17,638 nucleotides of DNA, taken from an uncultured Peptoniphilus sp. GTDB lineage: Bacteria > Bacillota > Clostridia > Tissierellales > Peptoniphilaceae. The stretch lies in the NCBI RefSeq assembly GCF_946222045.1, contig NZ_CAMILN010000037.1, positions 1 through 17,638 of the forward strand. The letters run 5' to 3'. Numbering within the stretch: position 1 is the first letter of the stretch; every line of letters starts with the position of its first letter. The notes beneath the pieces were generated by a model that saw only the letters and a list, made by a program, of their open reading frames with translations, was not told the DNA's origin and searched no databases. The translations under genes were made by a program, and so were the position numbers. Shown one piece after another: positions 1 to 7,517 of the stretch.

Positions 1-51
1 GAGGCTAGTAGAAATTTGTTTATGGATTTTGTAAGAAGATGTGAAAATTAA
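1..51 (+). CDS. C-terminal tail of an upstream gene (partial)
   Basis: Frame 1 is open from the window edge for 16 codons (ending RNLFMDFVRRCEN) and stops with TAA at 49-51. A good intrinsic terminator begins five bases later, which is what the end of a gene looks like. The other two forward frames also stop quickly, so the call rests mainly on the stop-to-terminator spacing. The fragment is too short to assign to any family. Confidence 0.5.
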   Translation, partial: EASRNLFMDFVRRCEN

Positions 52-55
52 TTTT

Positions 56-85
56 AAGTCTGAGTTTTTAACTCAGGCTTTTTTT
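56..85 (+). terminator. Rho-independent terminator of the upstream gene
   Basis: An 11-bp stem is formed by 56-66 (AAGTCTGAGTT) and 70-80 (AACTCAGGCTT), with one G-U pair and a three-base T loop, running into seven T at 79-85. It separates the upstream gene from the ABC importer operon. Confidence 0.88.
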
Positions 86-301
86 ATATTTAAAATACTT
101 TAGACTGATAGGGGTTAAAATGAACAAAGGATTATACTTTTTAAAATCTTAAAAAAATATTTAAAAAAATATTATTAAATACAAAAATATATTTAAGACT
201 CTATTGTAGTAATATAGAGGCTTATAAGACTTTTATAAAACATTAAAATTTTAGAAGAGATAATCTAATTGTAAAAATATTGTATTTTTAATTTACAAAA
301 C

Positions 302-325
302 ATGAAAATTAATTCATATTTTCAT
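302..325. repeat. Inverted repeat, possible operator before the lipoprotein gene
   Basis: ATGAAAAT (302-309) and ATTTTCAT (318-325) are perfect reverse complements with an eight-base gap. An inner pair, ATGAA (302-306) and TTCAT (313-317), shares the left arm. The right arm touches the proposed -35 box at 325-330, so a protein bound here could affect RNA polymerase. In such AT-rich DNA chance symmetry is possible, and no regulator is encoded nearby. Confidence 0.35.
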
Positions 326-353
326 TGTATTTTGCCATTTAATGTGATAAAAT
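325..353 (+). promoter_or_regulatory. Candidate sigma-A promoter of the ABC importer operon
   Basis: A -35-like TTGTAT at 325-330 lies 17 bases before a -10-like TAAAAT at 348-353. The bases TGA at 345-347 give the TGn extension that often strengthens Gram-positive promoters. Transcription would begin near 360, leaving a leader of about 43 bases before the ATG at 403. Confidence 0.55.
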
Positions 354-402
354 CTCTTTAATTTATAAACCAATATTAAATAAATTAGAAGAGGTGTAAA
401 AA

Positions 403-1740
403 ATGAAAAATTTTAAAGGGTTTATGGGTATCATGCTTGTAATGCTTATGTCATTGGCATTTACTGGTTGTCAAAAAGTTGACAACGGAGCTGCAAAGGA
501 AAATGAAGAAGCTTCAACAACTGCAGATGCAGGAGTAAAGGCAAAGTTTGAAACTCTAAAAGAAGGCGAAGAATATCACATTGGAATCGTAACTGGTACT
601 GTATCTCAAGCTGAAGATGAGTTCCGTGCTGCTGAAAAGGCAATTGAACTTTACGGCTCTGCTGATGAAGGTGGAATTATTAAACACGACACTTATCCAG
701 ACAGATTTGAAGCTGAACAAGAAACTACTATTTCAAAAATTGTAGCTATGGCAGACGACCCTCAAATGAAGGCTGTCCTTGTTAACCAATCAGTTCCAGG
801 AACTGTTGCTGCTTTTAACCAAATTAGAGAAAAAAGACCTGATATCATTCTTGTAAACTTAGTTGCTCAAGAAGATACAGTAATGGTTGAAAATGCATCT
901 GACCTTGTAATGGATGCTGACAACGTATCAAGAGGATACAGAATTATAGCTGCTGCAAAGGAAATGGGAGCTACTAAATTTGCTCATATCACTTTCCCAA
1001 GACACATGTCTATTGAACTTCTAGCTCTAAGACGTGCAATCATGGAACAAGCTTGTAAGGACCTAGGAATTGAATTTATTTCATTAAACGCACCAGATCC
1101 TACAACTGATATTGGTGTTCCAGGAGCACAACAATATGTAGCAGAAAATATCCAACCTTGGATTGACAAATACGGTAAAGACACTGCTTTCTTCTGTACA
1201 AATGACGCCCACACTGAACCACTTCTTAGAGGTGTTGCAGCTGGTGGAGCAATCTTTGTAGAACAAGACTTACCATCTCCAATTATGGGTTATCCTAAGG
1301 CATTCTCAGTAGACATCCAAGATATGGCTGGAGACTGGAAGGCAATTAACGAAGCTGTTGAAAAGGCAGTTATCGAAAAAGGTGGCGACAAGAGAATGGG
1401 TACTTGGGCATACTCTCTAGGTTATTCATTAACTCTTGGTGCTGTTGACCACGTAATGGAAGTTCTTAAGGGTGAAGGCGAACTTCTTAACCAAGAACAA
1501 ATTCTTGCTGCAATTCAAAATTACACAGAAGGTGCAAACTGGATGGCTGAAAACTATATAGACAGAGCTAGTGGTGAAACTAAAGAAAACCACTTCTTAC
1601 TAGCTCAAGACACTTATGTATATGGTAGAGGTTACCTAGGTATGGATAAGGTTGACGTTCCTGAAAAATATCTAAACCTAAATGTTGACTTAGACGCTAT
1701 TAAGGAAGCACAAGAATCAGCAGAAGGAAAAGCTGAATAA
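403..1740 (+). CDS. DUF3798-type lipoprotein, probable substrate-binding protein of an ABC importer
   Basis: The 445-residue product begins with a lipoprotein signal: a short basic end, a hydrophobic run, then a lipobox ending FTGC with Cys23 as the lipid-anchored residue. An acidic linker follows, then a mature domain from about residue 50 that opens with EEYHIGIVTGTVSQ, like the first strand and loop of type I periplasmic-binding folds. I recognise it as the DUF3798 family, whose ligand I do not know. The gene stands just before an ATPase and two permeases, the usual place of the binding protein, so I infer that it captures the solute outside the membrane. The start follows GAGGTG at 391-396 with six bases between. 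Codons ending in C (aac, gac, cac, ttc) are common, which suggests high expression. Confidence 0.85.
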   Translation: MKNFKGFMGIMLVMLMSLAFTGCQKVDNGAAKENEEASTTADAGVKAKFETLKEGEEYHIGIVTGTVSQAEDEFRAAEKAIELYGSADEGGIIKHDTYPDRFEAEQETTISKIVAMADDPQMKAVLVNQSVPGTVAAFNQIREKRPDIILVNLVAQEDTVMVENASDLVMDADNVSRGYRIIAAAKEMGATKFAHITFPRHMSIELLALRRAIMEQACKDLGIEFISLNAPDPTTDIGVPGAQQYVAENIQPWIDKYGKDTAFFCTNDAHTEPLLRGVAAGGAIFVEQDLPSPIMGYPKAFSVDIQDMAGDWKAINEAVEKAVIEKGGDKRMGTWAYSLGYSLTLGAVDHVMEVLKGEGELLNQEQILAAIQNYTEGANWMAENYIDRASGETKENHFLLAQDTYVYGRGYLGMDKVDVPEKYLNLNVDLDAIKEAQESAEGKAE

Positions 1741-1792
1741 AATAATATTTATATATTATTAATTAATAAGTAAATATCTTATTGAATAAATT

Positions 1793-1824
1793 AAAGTCAA
1801 CGGGCTACCGTTGATTTTAATTTT
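1793..1824 (+). terminator. Intercistronic hairpin between binding-protein and ATPase genes
   Basis: AAAGTCAACGG (1793-1803) pairs with CCGTTGATTTT (1808-1818) around a GCTA loop, with one G-U pair, and is followed by T-rich sequence. In importer operons such a hairpin after the binding-protein gene commonly acts as a partial terminator or 3' stabiliser, making the binding protein more abundant than the membrane parts. The T tract is interrupted by AA, which fits leaky rather than full termination. Confidence 0.7.
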
Positions 1825-1849
1825 ATATTATGAAGATGGAGGGATTTTG

Positions 1850-3442
1850 TTGACAAACAGTTTACTTGAAGTCAAGAATGTCAGCAAGAGTTTTGGCGAA
1901 AACACCGTCTTAAAGGATGTTAACTTTTCTCTCAATAAGGGAGAAATTTTGGGACTTGTTGGAGAAAATGGTGCCGGCAAGTCAACTCTAATGAATATAA
2001 TTTTCGGAATGGAAGTTATAAGAGAGACAGGCGGTTATAACGGTGAAATTTATTTTGACGGAAAATTAATTGACTTTAAAAACCCAATTGACGCCTTAAA
2101 TGCAGGCATAGGAATGGTACATCAAGAATTTAGTTTGATCCCTGGATTCACTGTTGCAGAAAATATTACTCTAGATATGGAAGAAACTAACTCTTCTGTA
2201 ATATCAAAAGTTTTTGGTAAAAAATTAGAAAGTATTGATGCAAAGGAAAATTTAAAAATTGCAGGTAAATCATTAGATACTTTAGAAGTTAAAATTGATA
2301 CTAATGCTCTTGTGTCTGAAATGCCTGTAGGTCATAAGCAATTTATTGAAATTGCAAGGGAAATGACAAGGAAAGATGTTAAATTAATTATTATGGATGA
2401 GCCAACAGCAGTTCTTACTGAAACTGAAGCTAATAACTTGACAGATTCCTTAAGAACTTTGGCAAATCTTGGAATTTCTATAATTTTCATCACTCATAGA
2501 CTTCGTGAAATCACTAGTGTATGCGATCAAGTTGTTGTCCTAAGAGATGGTGAAATAATAGAAGATAGAAAAAATGAAAACCTATCTATTGAACAAATAG
2601 CTGAATGGATGGTTGGAAGAGATGGAGAGAAGAAGCAAGCTAAAGAAAGACTTGCTAAGAACCTAGATTCCAATGACCATATTATGGAAATTGAACACCT
2701 ATGGGTGGATATGCCAGGTGAAGCTGTATATGATGTTAACCTTTCAGTTGTTAGGGGTGAAATCCTAGGTATTGCTGGTCTTGCAGGTCAAGGAAAGCTT
2801 GGTATACCTAATGGGATTCTTGGAACTTATCCTGTAGGTGGTAAAATCACTTATAACGGAAAAGAATTGAAACTTGGAGACACCCTAGATATTTTGAGAA
2901 ATAAGATTGCCTTTGTATCAGAAGATAGAAGGGGAGTTGGGCTTCTATTAGAAGAGCCAATTTTTTGGAATATTGCCTTCAACGCAATGCAGGTCCAAGA
3001 AAAATTTATTAAAAAAATTTTAGGATTCAAATTTAGAGATGAAGCAAAGATGAGGGAATTATCTGATGAATATATAAAATCTCTTGCCATTAAGACTACA
3101 GGATCTCATCAAAAGGCAGGAAACCTATCAGGTGGTAATCAACAAAAAGTTTGTCTTGCCAAGGCCTTTGCCATGGAACCAGACCTTCTATTTGTATCAG
3201 AACCTACTAGGGGTATTGATATAGGTGCTAAAGAACTTGTTCTTGATGCCTTAAAGGAATCTAATGAAAAAGACGATACAACAATTGTTATGGTTTCATC
3301 AGAACTTGAAGAACTTAGAAGTATTTGTGATAGGATAGCTGTTATATGTGAAGGCAAAATCGCTGGAGTCCTACCAGCAAGTGCAGATCCTACAAACTTT
3401 GGACTTCTAATGAGTGGGGAAGGAGAACTTGCAAATGACTAA
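1850..3442 (+). CDS. Sugar/nucleoside-type ABC importer ATPase, two cassettes
   Basis: The 530-residue protein has two fused ATP-binding cassettes, the RbsA/MglA layout. The first has Walker A GENGAGKST (38-46), a degenerate signature (SEMPVGHKQ) typical of this family's first half, and Walker B LIIMDEPTA. The second has an atypical Walker A (GLAGQGKLG), a good signature LSGGNQQ, and VSEPTRGID where most members have an Asp before EPT. This suggests one stronger and one weaker ATP site, as is usual in the family. It would power import through the two permeases downstream. I chose the TTG at 1850 because GGAGGG (1838-1843) lies six bases upstream. An in-frame TTG at 1811 sits inside the hairpin and has no ribosome site. 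The end overlaps the next gene by eight bases. Confidence 0.92.
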   Translation: MTNSLLEVKNVSKSFGENTVLKDVNFSLNKGEILGLVGENGAGKSTLMNIIFGMEVIRETGGYNGEIYFDGKLIDFKNPIDALNAGIGMVHQEFSLIPGFTVAENITLDMEETNSSVISKVFGKKLESIDAKENLKIAGKSLDTLEVKIDTNALVSEMPVGHKQFIEIAREMTRKDVKLIIMDEPTAVLTETEANNLTDSLRTLANLGISIIFITHRLREITSVCDQVVVLRDGEIIEDRKNENLSIEQIAEWMVGRDGEKKQAKERLAKNLDSNDHIMEIEHLWVDMPGEAVYDVNLSVVRGEILGIAGLAGQGKLGIPNGILGTYPVGGKITYNGKELKLGDTLDILRNKIAFVSEDRRGVGLLLEEPIFWNIAFNAMQVQEKFIKKILGFKFRDEAKMRELSDEYIKSLAIKTTGSHQKAGNLSGGNQQKVCLAKAFAMEPDLLFVSEPTRGIDIGAKELVLDALKESNEKDDTTIVMVSSELEELRSICDRIAVICEGKIAGVLPASADPTNFGLLMSGEGELAND

Positions 3443-4511
3443 AAAGAAAAGTTTAATACAACAAATTGGAATACCAAGGCTTATTATTGCAGTTTTCTTG
3501 TTAATATTATTCATTGCTGCTCCCTTTGCTGGTGTTTCTCTTAGAGACTCAGCACAAAACGTTCTTTCAAGATTTGGAATGTTCTCAGTCTTGGTCTTAT
3601 CCCTAGTGCCTATGGTGCAATCTGGATGTGGACTTAACTTTGGTATACCAATTGGAGTTGTTGCAGGAATCTTAGGAGGAGTAACATCTATTGAATTTGG
3701 CTTTAAGGGTTTTACAGGAATCTTTATTGCAATGATATTCGCTGCTCTTATTGCTATAGTATTTGGATTTTTCTACGGAATTTTATTAAATAGGATTAAG
3801 GGCGATGAGATGCTTATTGCTACTTATGTAGGTTATTCTTTTACAGCCTTTATGTGTATAGCTTATTTGATTCTTCCATATAAGAATCCTGTTTCTGTAC
3901 TAAGTTATTCTGGTAGGGGACTTTCACAACAAGTTCCAGTTGCAGACTATTGGATGAAGTCCAAGGTTTTAGAAAATGGAACAAGAATAACAGAAGGTCT
4001 TTTAAACAACTTCTTATCTATCAGCATACTTGGAGTTAGGATCCCAGTGGGAATGTTTTTAATTTTTGCTCTTATGGCCTTTATTGTTTGGGCCTTCTTT
4101 AAGACAAAGACTGGTACAGCAATGACAGCTGTTGGTTCTAACCCAGAATATGCAAGAGCATCTGGAATTAATATTAACAAGGTGAGGTTAGTTTCTGTAA
4201 TATTCTCTACAGTACTTGCTGCAGTTGGAATTATTATATACCAACAATCCTATGGTTTTATCCAACTTTACCAAGCGCCACTTGCCTTTACCTTCCAAAC
4301 AGTAGCAGCCCTACTAATTGGTGGTGCAAGTATTAACAAGGCATCTATTCCAAATGTTATAATTGGTACATTTTTATTCCAAGGTGTAATTACACTTACT
4401 CCTACTGTTATAAATGGTGCACTAAATATAGATATTTCAGAAATACTAAGAATGATAATCACAAATGGAATGATAATTTACGCACTTACAAGGAGGAGTA
4501 AAGATGAATAA
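3435..4511 (+). CDS. ABC importer permease, BPD_transp_2 family (first of two)
   Basis: The 358-residue membrane protein has about eight to ten hydrophobic segments and the glycine-rich stretches of the ribose/branched-chain amino-acid permease family, including GLNFGIPIG near the N-terminus and LIGGASINKASIPN near the C-terminus. It would form half of the channel, paired with the next gene product. The ATG at 3435 is preferred because AGGAG (3421-3425) lies nine bases upstream. A GTG at 3414 would add seven residues and overlap that site. The gene overlaps the ATPase gene by eight bases (ATGACTAA) and the second permease gene by eight bases, which indicates coupled translation. The substrate cannot be told from sequence alone; sugars, nucleosides and related small solutes are typical. 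Confidence 0.88.
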   Translation: MTKKKSLIQQIGIPRLIIAVFLLILFIAAPFAGVSLRDSAQNVLSRFGMFSVLVLSLVPMVQSGCGLNFGIPIGVVAGILGGVTSIEFGFKGFTGIFIAMIFAALIAIVFGFFYGILLNRIKGDEMLIATYVGYSFTAFMCIAYLILPYKNPVSVLSYSGRGLSQQVPVADYWMKSKVLENGTRITEGLLNNFLSISILGVRIPVGMFLIFALMAFIVWAFFKTKTGTAMTAVGSNPEYARASGININKVRLVSVIFSTVLAAVGIIIYQQSYGFIQLYQAPLAFTFQTVAALLIGGASINKASIPNVIIGTFLFQGVITLTPTVINGALNIDISEILRMIITNGMIIYALTRRSKDE

Positions 4512-5646
4512 AAAATTTAATTTCAAAGAATTTTTATACAGATTTATGGTTCCAATTTTGTTTATAATCATAGTTGTGGCTGGACTTATAATTGCCAAAC
4601 CACCACTTTCTTATATAACAAATGAACTTTCAAAGAGAATGGTAAGAAATACTTTCTTGGTACTTTCTCTTATCATTCCAATTATAGCTGGTATGGGAAT
4701 CAACTTTGGTATCCCTCTAGGAGCTATGGCAGGACAAATTGGAATTATCTTTGCACAAGACTGGGGTTTCACTGGAGCAACAGGACTTCTTATAGCTGCT
4801 CTTATTGGTACTCCAATTGCAATTTTACTTGGACAGTTCTCTGGTAGAGTCCTTAATAGGGCAAGAGGTAGAGAAATGATCACATCAATGATGCTTGCCT
4901 TCTTTATCCTAGGCTGGTACATGTTATTCCTACTTTACTTCTGCGGAACTATAATTCCAATGAGAACTAAGTCTATGGTCCTTTCAGCAGGTTACGGTAT
5001 TAAAAACTCTATCACCCTAGCATCTGCTCAAGGCTTTGACAATATTCTAAAATTTAGAATTAATATTCCTATTACTGCTAAGCACCAAATTCTTTTTGAT
5101 GTTCCAGTAGTAACTATTGGAATAATCGCTCTACTTTGTCTATTTATCGTTTGGTTTAGAAATACAAAACTAGGTCACGATATGAAGGCAGTTGGACAAG
5201 ATCAATTTGTTGCACAAAACGCAGGAATGAATTCAGATAAAATTAGGATTGCATCAATTGTTATGTCAACAGTTCTTGCATGCTACGGACAAATTATATA
5301 TCTACAAAACATTGGTACTCTTGCAACTTATGCAGGTCAAGACCAAGCAGCACTTTATGCAGCAGCATCAATCCTTGTTGGTGGTGCCTCTGTATCAAAG
5401 GCTTCAATACCAAATGTTATCTTAGGTACAGCCCTTTTCCACTTAATGTTTATAGTTCTTCCACAAGCGGGAAGAGTTTTAACAGGAGATGCTATGATGG
5501 GTGAATACTTCAGAACATTTATCTCTTACGGAGTTGTAACTCTTGCACTTATACTTCACGCTTTCGAAAGAAAGAGAGAACTTGATGCAAACAGATTAAA
5601 GTTAAGAGAAGACAAGATAAATAATGGGAATAAAGTAGCAGAATAA
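4504..5646 (+). CDS. ABC importer permease, BPD_transp_2 family (second of two)
   Basis: The 380-residue membrane protein is a diverged sister of the preceding permease. It shares GINFGIPLG with GLNFGIPIG and ILVGGASVSKASIPNV with LIGGASINKASIPNV, so the pair probably arose by duplication and works as a heterodimer. The N-terminal hydrophobic segment and about eight to ten further segments place it in the membrane, with a charged, basic C-terminal tail of roughly 30 residues likely inside the cell. AGGAGG at 4491-4496 sits before the ATG, and the start overlaps the previous stop as ATGAATAA. The operon ends 19 bases downstream at a strong terminator, so the importer is the complete set of binding protein, ATPase and two permeases. 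Confidence 0.88.
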   Translation: MNKKFNFKEFLYRFMVPILFIIIVVAGLIIAKPPLSYITNELSKRMVRNTFLVLSLIIPIIAGMGINFGIPLGAMAGQIGIIFAQDWGFTGATGLLIAALIGTPIAILLGQFSGRVLNRARGREMITSMMLAFFILGWYMLFLLYFCGTIIPMRTKSMVLSAGYGIKNSITLASAQGFDNILKFRINIPITAKHQILFDVPVVTIGIIALLCLFIVWFRNTKLGHDMKAVGQDQFVAQNAGMNSDKIRIASIVMSTVLACYGQIIYLQNIGTLATYAGQDQAALYAAASILVGGASVSKASIPNVILGTALFHLMFIVLPQAGRVLTGDAMMGEYFRTFISYGVVTLALILHAFERKRELDANRLKLREDKINNGNKVAE

Positions 5647-5664
5647 AAATAAATTATGCAAAAG

Positions 5665-5698
5665 AAAATTGCTCCACATAAAAGTGGGGCAATTTTTT
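5665..5698. terminator. Bidirectional terminator closing the ABC importer operon
   Basis: AAAATTGCTCCAC (5665-5677) pairs with GTGGGGCAATTTT (5684-5696) with a single wobble, followed by TTTTTT on the plus strand. Read on the minus strand, the same stem ends in TTTTCTTTT, so it could also stop transcription arriving from the lipoprotein gene on that strand. Confidence 0.9.
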
Positions 5699-5719
5699 GT
5701 GTAAATTTTAAATTATGAA

Positions 5720-5742
5720 TTTGAGTTTAAATTAAACTCAAA
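5720..5742. repeat. Perfect 11-bp inverted repeat in the convergent gap
   Basis: TTTGAGTTTAA (5720-5730) and TTAAACTCAAA (5732-5742) are exact reverse complements about one central A. As RNA it would fold into a nine-pair hairpin with a five-base loop. Neither side has a clean T run, though the minus-strand side is T-rich. It may help end the minus-strand lipoprotein transcript, whose stop is 68 bases away, or be a protein site. Confidence 0.4.
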
Positions 5743-5809
5743 GAAAAGTCTTAAGTTAATTTAAAATTATAAAGTGATTTCAAAATTACGATCAAGTAAA
5801 ATTTATAAA

Positions 5810-6685
5810 TTATATTTCAATATAATTACTATTTTCCATGATAAAAGGTGGGGCAACCTCTGGGTCAAGATAGTCCTTGTACTTTTCTTTCAAATACATA
5901 TAGGCTTCTTCTTTATCAGAGAACTCTATAGCTTGGTAGGGCTCTTCAAAAGAAATCTTTTCTAAAAATAAGTAGACATCTTCTAAAGGGAGGAGGACTC
6001 CAACGTGACCAATAAATAGGTAGTCGTCATCTAAGTTGTCGTGAAGTACTACTGATAGCATGCTCACATCTTTTGGGAAGTTGACTTCGGACAAAAATTC
6101 TTCCATTACTTTAGCATGAACTTTTGGGTCTTTAGAAGATGAAGTCTTTACTCTTGAAAATAATTTATAAAAATTTTCTAAGTCTTCATCATTAAATAAA
6201 TTTATATCCTTTAAAGCTTCCTTATCCATAAAAAGAATTTCGTCGTCAATATCCATATCATCTTTTATTGACAAGTCATATTTTAATAGTAAAAAAGAAT
6301 TTATCCTGCAATTTGTGTCAGGATACTTGTGATTTATAGAAGCTCTCTTCTCTATAATTTCACCAGTCTTATTTATATTAGAATTTCTTTCAAAGTCACC
6401 ACTAAGCAGATCTTTTGGAATTTCTTTGTTGTAGTCTTTAACTAGGCTTACAAAGGATTCGGCAACACTTTTATTTAAATTCTTTTCTATAGTAGACCTA
6501 ACAAGATCAAGGGAAGTGTCATCATTCATATTTGATATGAGATAATCTTTCTTTTCATTTTTATCAAGTTCACTTACTTCAATCTTAGTCTTATTATCTT
6601 CATTTTTATTATCTTTATTTTTATTTACACATCCTGATCCTATAAGAGTAAGACATGTGAGAACTATTAGTGATTTTACTTTCAT
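5810..6685 (-). CDS. Predicted lipoprotein of unknown function
   Basis: I do not recognise a family. The 291-residue product begins MKVKSLIVLTCLTLIGSGC, a lipoprotein-type signal with Cys19 as the probable anchor; Gly at the -3 position is less usual than Leu. An Asn/Lys/Asp-rich linker (about 20-45) follows. The rest is a hydrophilic, strongly acidic and lysine-rich domain with no membrane segments and only a few cysteines, so it should sit on the outer face of the membrane. The start is well marked: GGAGG (complement of 6690-6694) lies four bases before the ATG, with a TATAAT box a little further up. It forms a single-gene unit divergent from the TetR operon, and nothing links it functionally to either neighbour. 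Confidence 0.75.
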   Translation of the reverse strand: MKVKSLIVLTCLTLIGSGCVNKNKDNKNEDNKTKIEVSELDKNEKKDYLISNMNDDTSLDLVRSTIEKNLNKSVAESFVSLVKDYNKEIPKDLLSGDFERNSNINKTGEIIEKRASINHKYPDTNCRINSFLLLKYDLSIKDDMDIDDEILFMDKEALKDINLFNDEDLENFYKLFSRVKTSSSKDPKVHAKVMEEFLSEVNFPKDVSMLSVVLHDNLDDDYLFIGHVGVLLPLEDVYLFLEKISFEEPYQAIEFSDKEEAYMYLKEKYKDYLDPEVAPPFIMENSNYIEI

Positions 6686-6713
6686 TTTTCCTCCAAAAAA
6701 TATTTTCTCTGCT

Positions 6714-6719
6714 ATTATA
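6714..6719 (-). promoter_or_regulatory. -10 box of the minus-strand lipoprotein gene
   Basis: The minus strand reads TTGTATAATAG here, with a perfect TATAAT at 6719-6714. The sequence 17 bases upstream is only T-rich, so the -35 box is weak. Transcription would start about 22 bases before the ATG at 6685. Confidence 0.5.
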
Positions 6720-6836
6720 CAATAGAAATTTAAAAATAAAAAATAATTTGAATAGAGAAATAAAATCTAGATTAAAGGTCTTCTATTACATTTTTTCCAA
6801 AAAAAATATCAAAATAAAAATTAAAATAAAAAAAAC

Positions 6837-6865
6837 TTGAACTTTGTTCAGAAAAGTATTATTAT
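6837..6865 (+). promoter_or_regulatory. Promoter of the TetR-MMPL operon
   Basis: TTGAAC at 6837-6842 and TATTAT at 6860-6865 are separated by exactly 17 bases. The -35 box is embedded in the first operator, and the second operator lies just after the expected start of transcription near 6872. A repressor on either site should block RNA polymerase. Confidence 0.68.
6838..6850. promoter_or_regulatory. Operator copy 1, TGAAC-N3-GTTCA
   Basis: TGAACTTTGTTCA is a perfect five-base inverted repeat around three bases, followed by G. It overlaps the -35 box. The same arms recur at 6880-6892. It lies in front of a TetR-family gene, whose products usually bind such palindromes as dimers and repress their own operon. 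Confidence 0.7.
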
Positions 6866-6879
6866 ATCATTTGCAAAGA

Positions 6880-6892
6880 TGAACAACGTTCA
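6880..6892. promoter_or_regulatory. Operator copy 2, TGAAC-N3-GTTCA
   Basis: TGAACAACGTTCA repeats the arms of the first operator exactly, with a different three-base centre, and is also followed by G. The two centres (6844 and 6886) are 42 bases apart, four turns of B-DNA, so both sites face the same side of the helix. This suits cooperative binding or a small loop. Confidence 0.7.
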
Positions 6893-6923
6893 GTTATTAA
6901 TAAAAGTTTAGAAGGAGGTAAAA

Positions 6924-7508
6924 ATGAAGTCTCAAGATAAAAGAAAAGAGAAAGAAAATAAAATCTCAAAAGCAGCTATGTCATCTTTTAGAGAAAAGGG
7001 GATAGAAGTTACTTCTATAAGAGATATTATGAGCAGGACTGATTTAGGTTTGGGAACTTTTTATCTCTACTTTAGAGATAAAAAAGATCTGGAACAAAGA
7101 ATAGTCCTAGATATAATGACGGAGCTTTTTTATGAAGCTGAGTCCACTTGTGTGGATACTGATCCAAAGAAGAGATATATTTCATTTATAAATTATATAA
7201 TTGATCATCTAGTTGCGGATCCTCTTGAGTTGCAACTTTTTTCAAACAACTTAAACTGGGCTCTTTATGCAAAGATAGAAAATGATGATAGGTATAAAGA
7301 AGTAGACAATAATCTTCAATTTATTTTAAATAAGTATTCAAGCTTATTTAATGACGAGTTATCGGAGTCTGAAAGATTATTTATCTTGTCATTAACGATT
7401 CATATAGTTCTTTCAACTTGTGAATCAGCCTTAATGCCAGACTCAGTTCTTAGTATTGAAGAAATGAAGCCTGCTTTGTACAAAATCGTAGACAGAATAT
7501 TTAGATAA
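6924..7508 (+). CDS. TetR/AcrR-family transcriptional regulator
   Basis: The 194-residue protein has the family's N-terminal helix-turn-helix at about residues 10-60. AAMSSFREKGIEVTSIRDI is followed by the hallmark GLGTFYLYFRDKKDL, in which the FYLYF segment is part of the recognition helix region. The remaining residues form the variable, helical ligand and dimer domain. It is the first gene of an operon with an RND/MMPL exporter nine bases on, the arrangement of ligand-relieved efflux systems such as FarR-FarE in staphylococci; a lipid or amphiphile inducer is inference. AAGGAGG at 6912-6918 marks the start. Two matching palindromes around its promoter support autorepression. Confidence 0.9.
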   Translation: MKSQDKRKEKENKISKAAMSSFREKGIEVTSIRDIMSRTDLGLGTFYLYFRDKKDLEQRIVLDIMTELFYEAESTCVDTDPKKRYISFINYIIDHLVADPLELQLFSNNLNWALYAKIENDDRYKEVDNNLQFILNKYSSLFNDELSESERLFILSLTIHIVLSTCESALMPDSVLSIEEMKPALYKIVDRIFR

Positions 7509-7517
7509 AGGAGTAGA

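Larger units (their letters stand above)
86..402 (+). other. Long AT-rich leader before the ABC importer operon
   Basis: These 317 bases hold no convincing gene. Two structures stand out. The first is an imperfect hairpin with arms 195-204 and 214-223 (nine of ten pairs). The second is an inverted repeat, ATGAAAAT at 302-309 and ATTTTCAT at 318-325, next to the likely promoter. I compared the region with what I know of the purine riboswitch core and found no match. The rest is A/T-rich sequence with no feature I can name. Confidence 0.5.

Noticed and set aside
195..223. Hairpin in the long leader considered as a riboswitch
   Set aside because: A single imperfect stem with no conserved core that I can match to a known riboswitch class, and it lies upstream of the best promoter so it may not be transcribed with the operon.
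1811..1849. Upstream TTG start adding 13 residues to the ABC ATPase
   Set aside because: It lies inside the right arm of a strong hairpin, has no ribosome site, and the added residues do not resemble the family N-terminus; GGAGGG fits the TTG at 1850.
3414..3434. GTG start adding seven residues to the first permease
   Set aside because: It would place the start on top of the AGGAG that serves the ATG at 3435 and has no ribosome site of its own.
5280..5504. Plus-strand open frame of 74 codons within the second permease gene
   Set aside because: It is an out-of-frame reading of a well-supported membrane protein and shows no ribosome site.
5774..5965. Plus-strand open frame of 63 codons
   Set aside because: It overlaps the C-terminal end of the minus-strand lipoprotein gene, which has a lipobox, ribosome site and -10 box; the plus frame has none of these.
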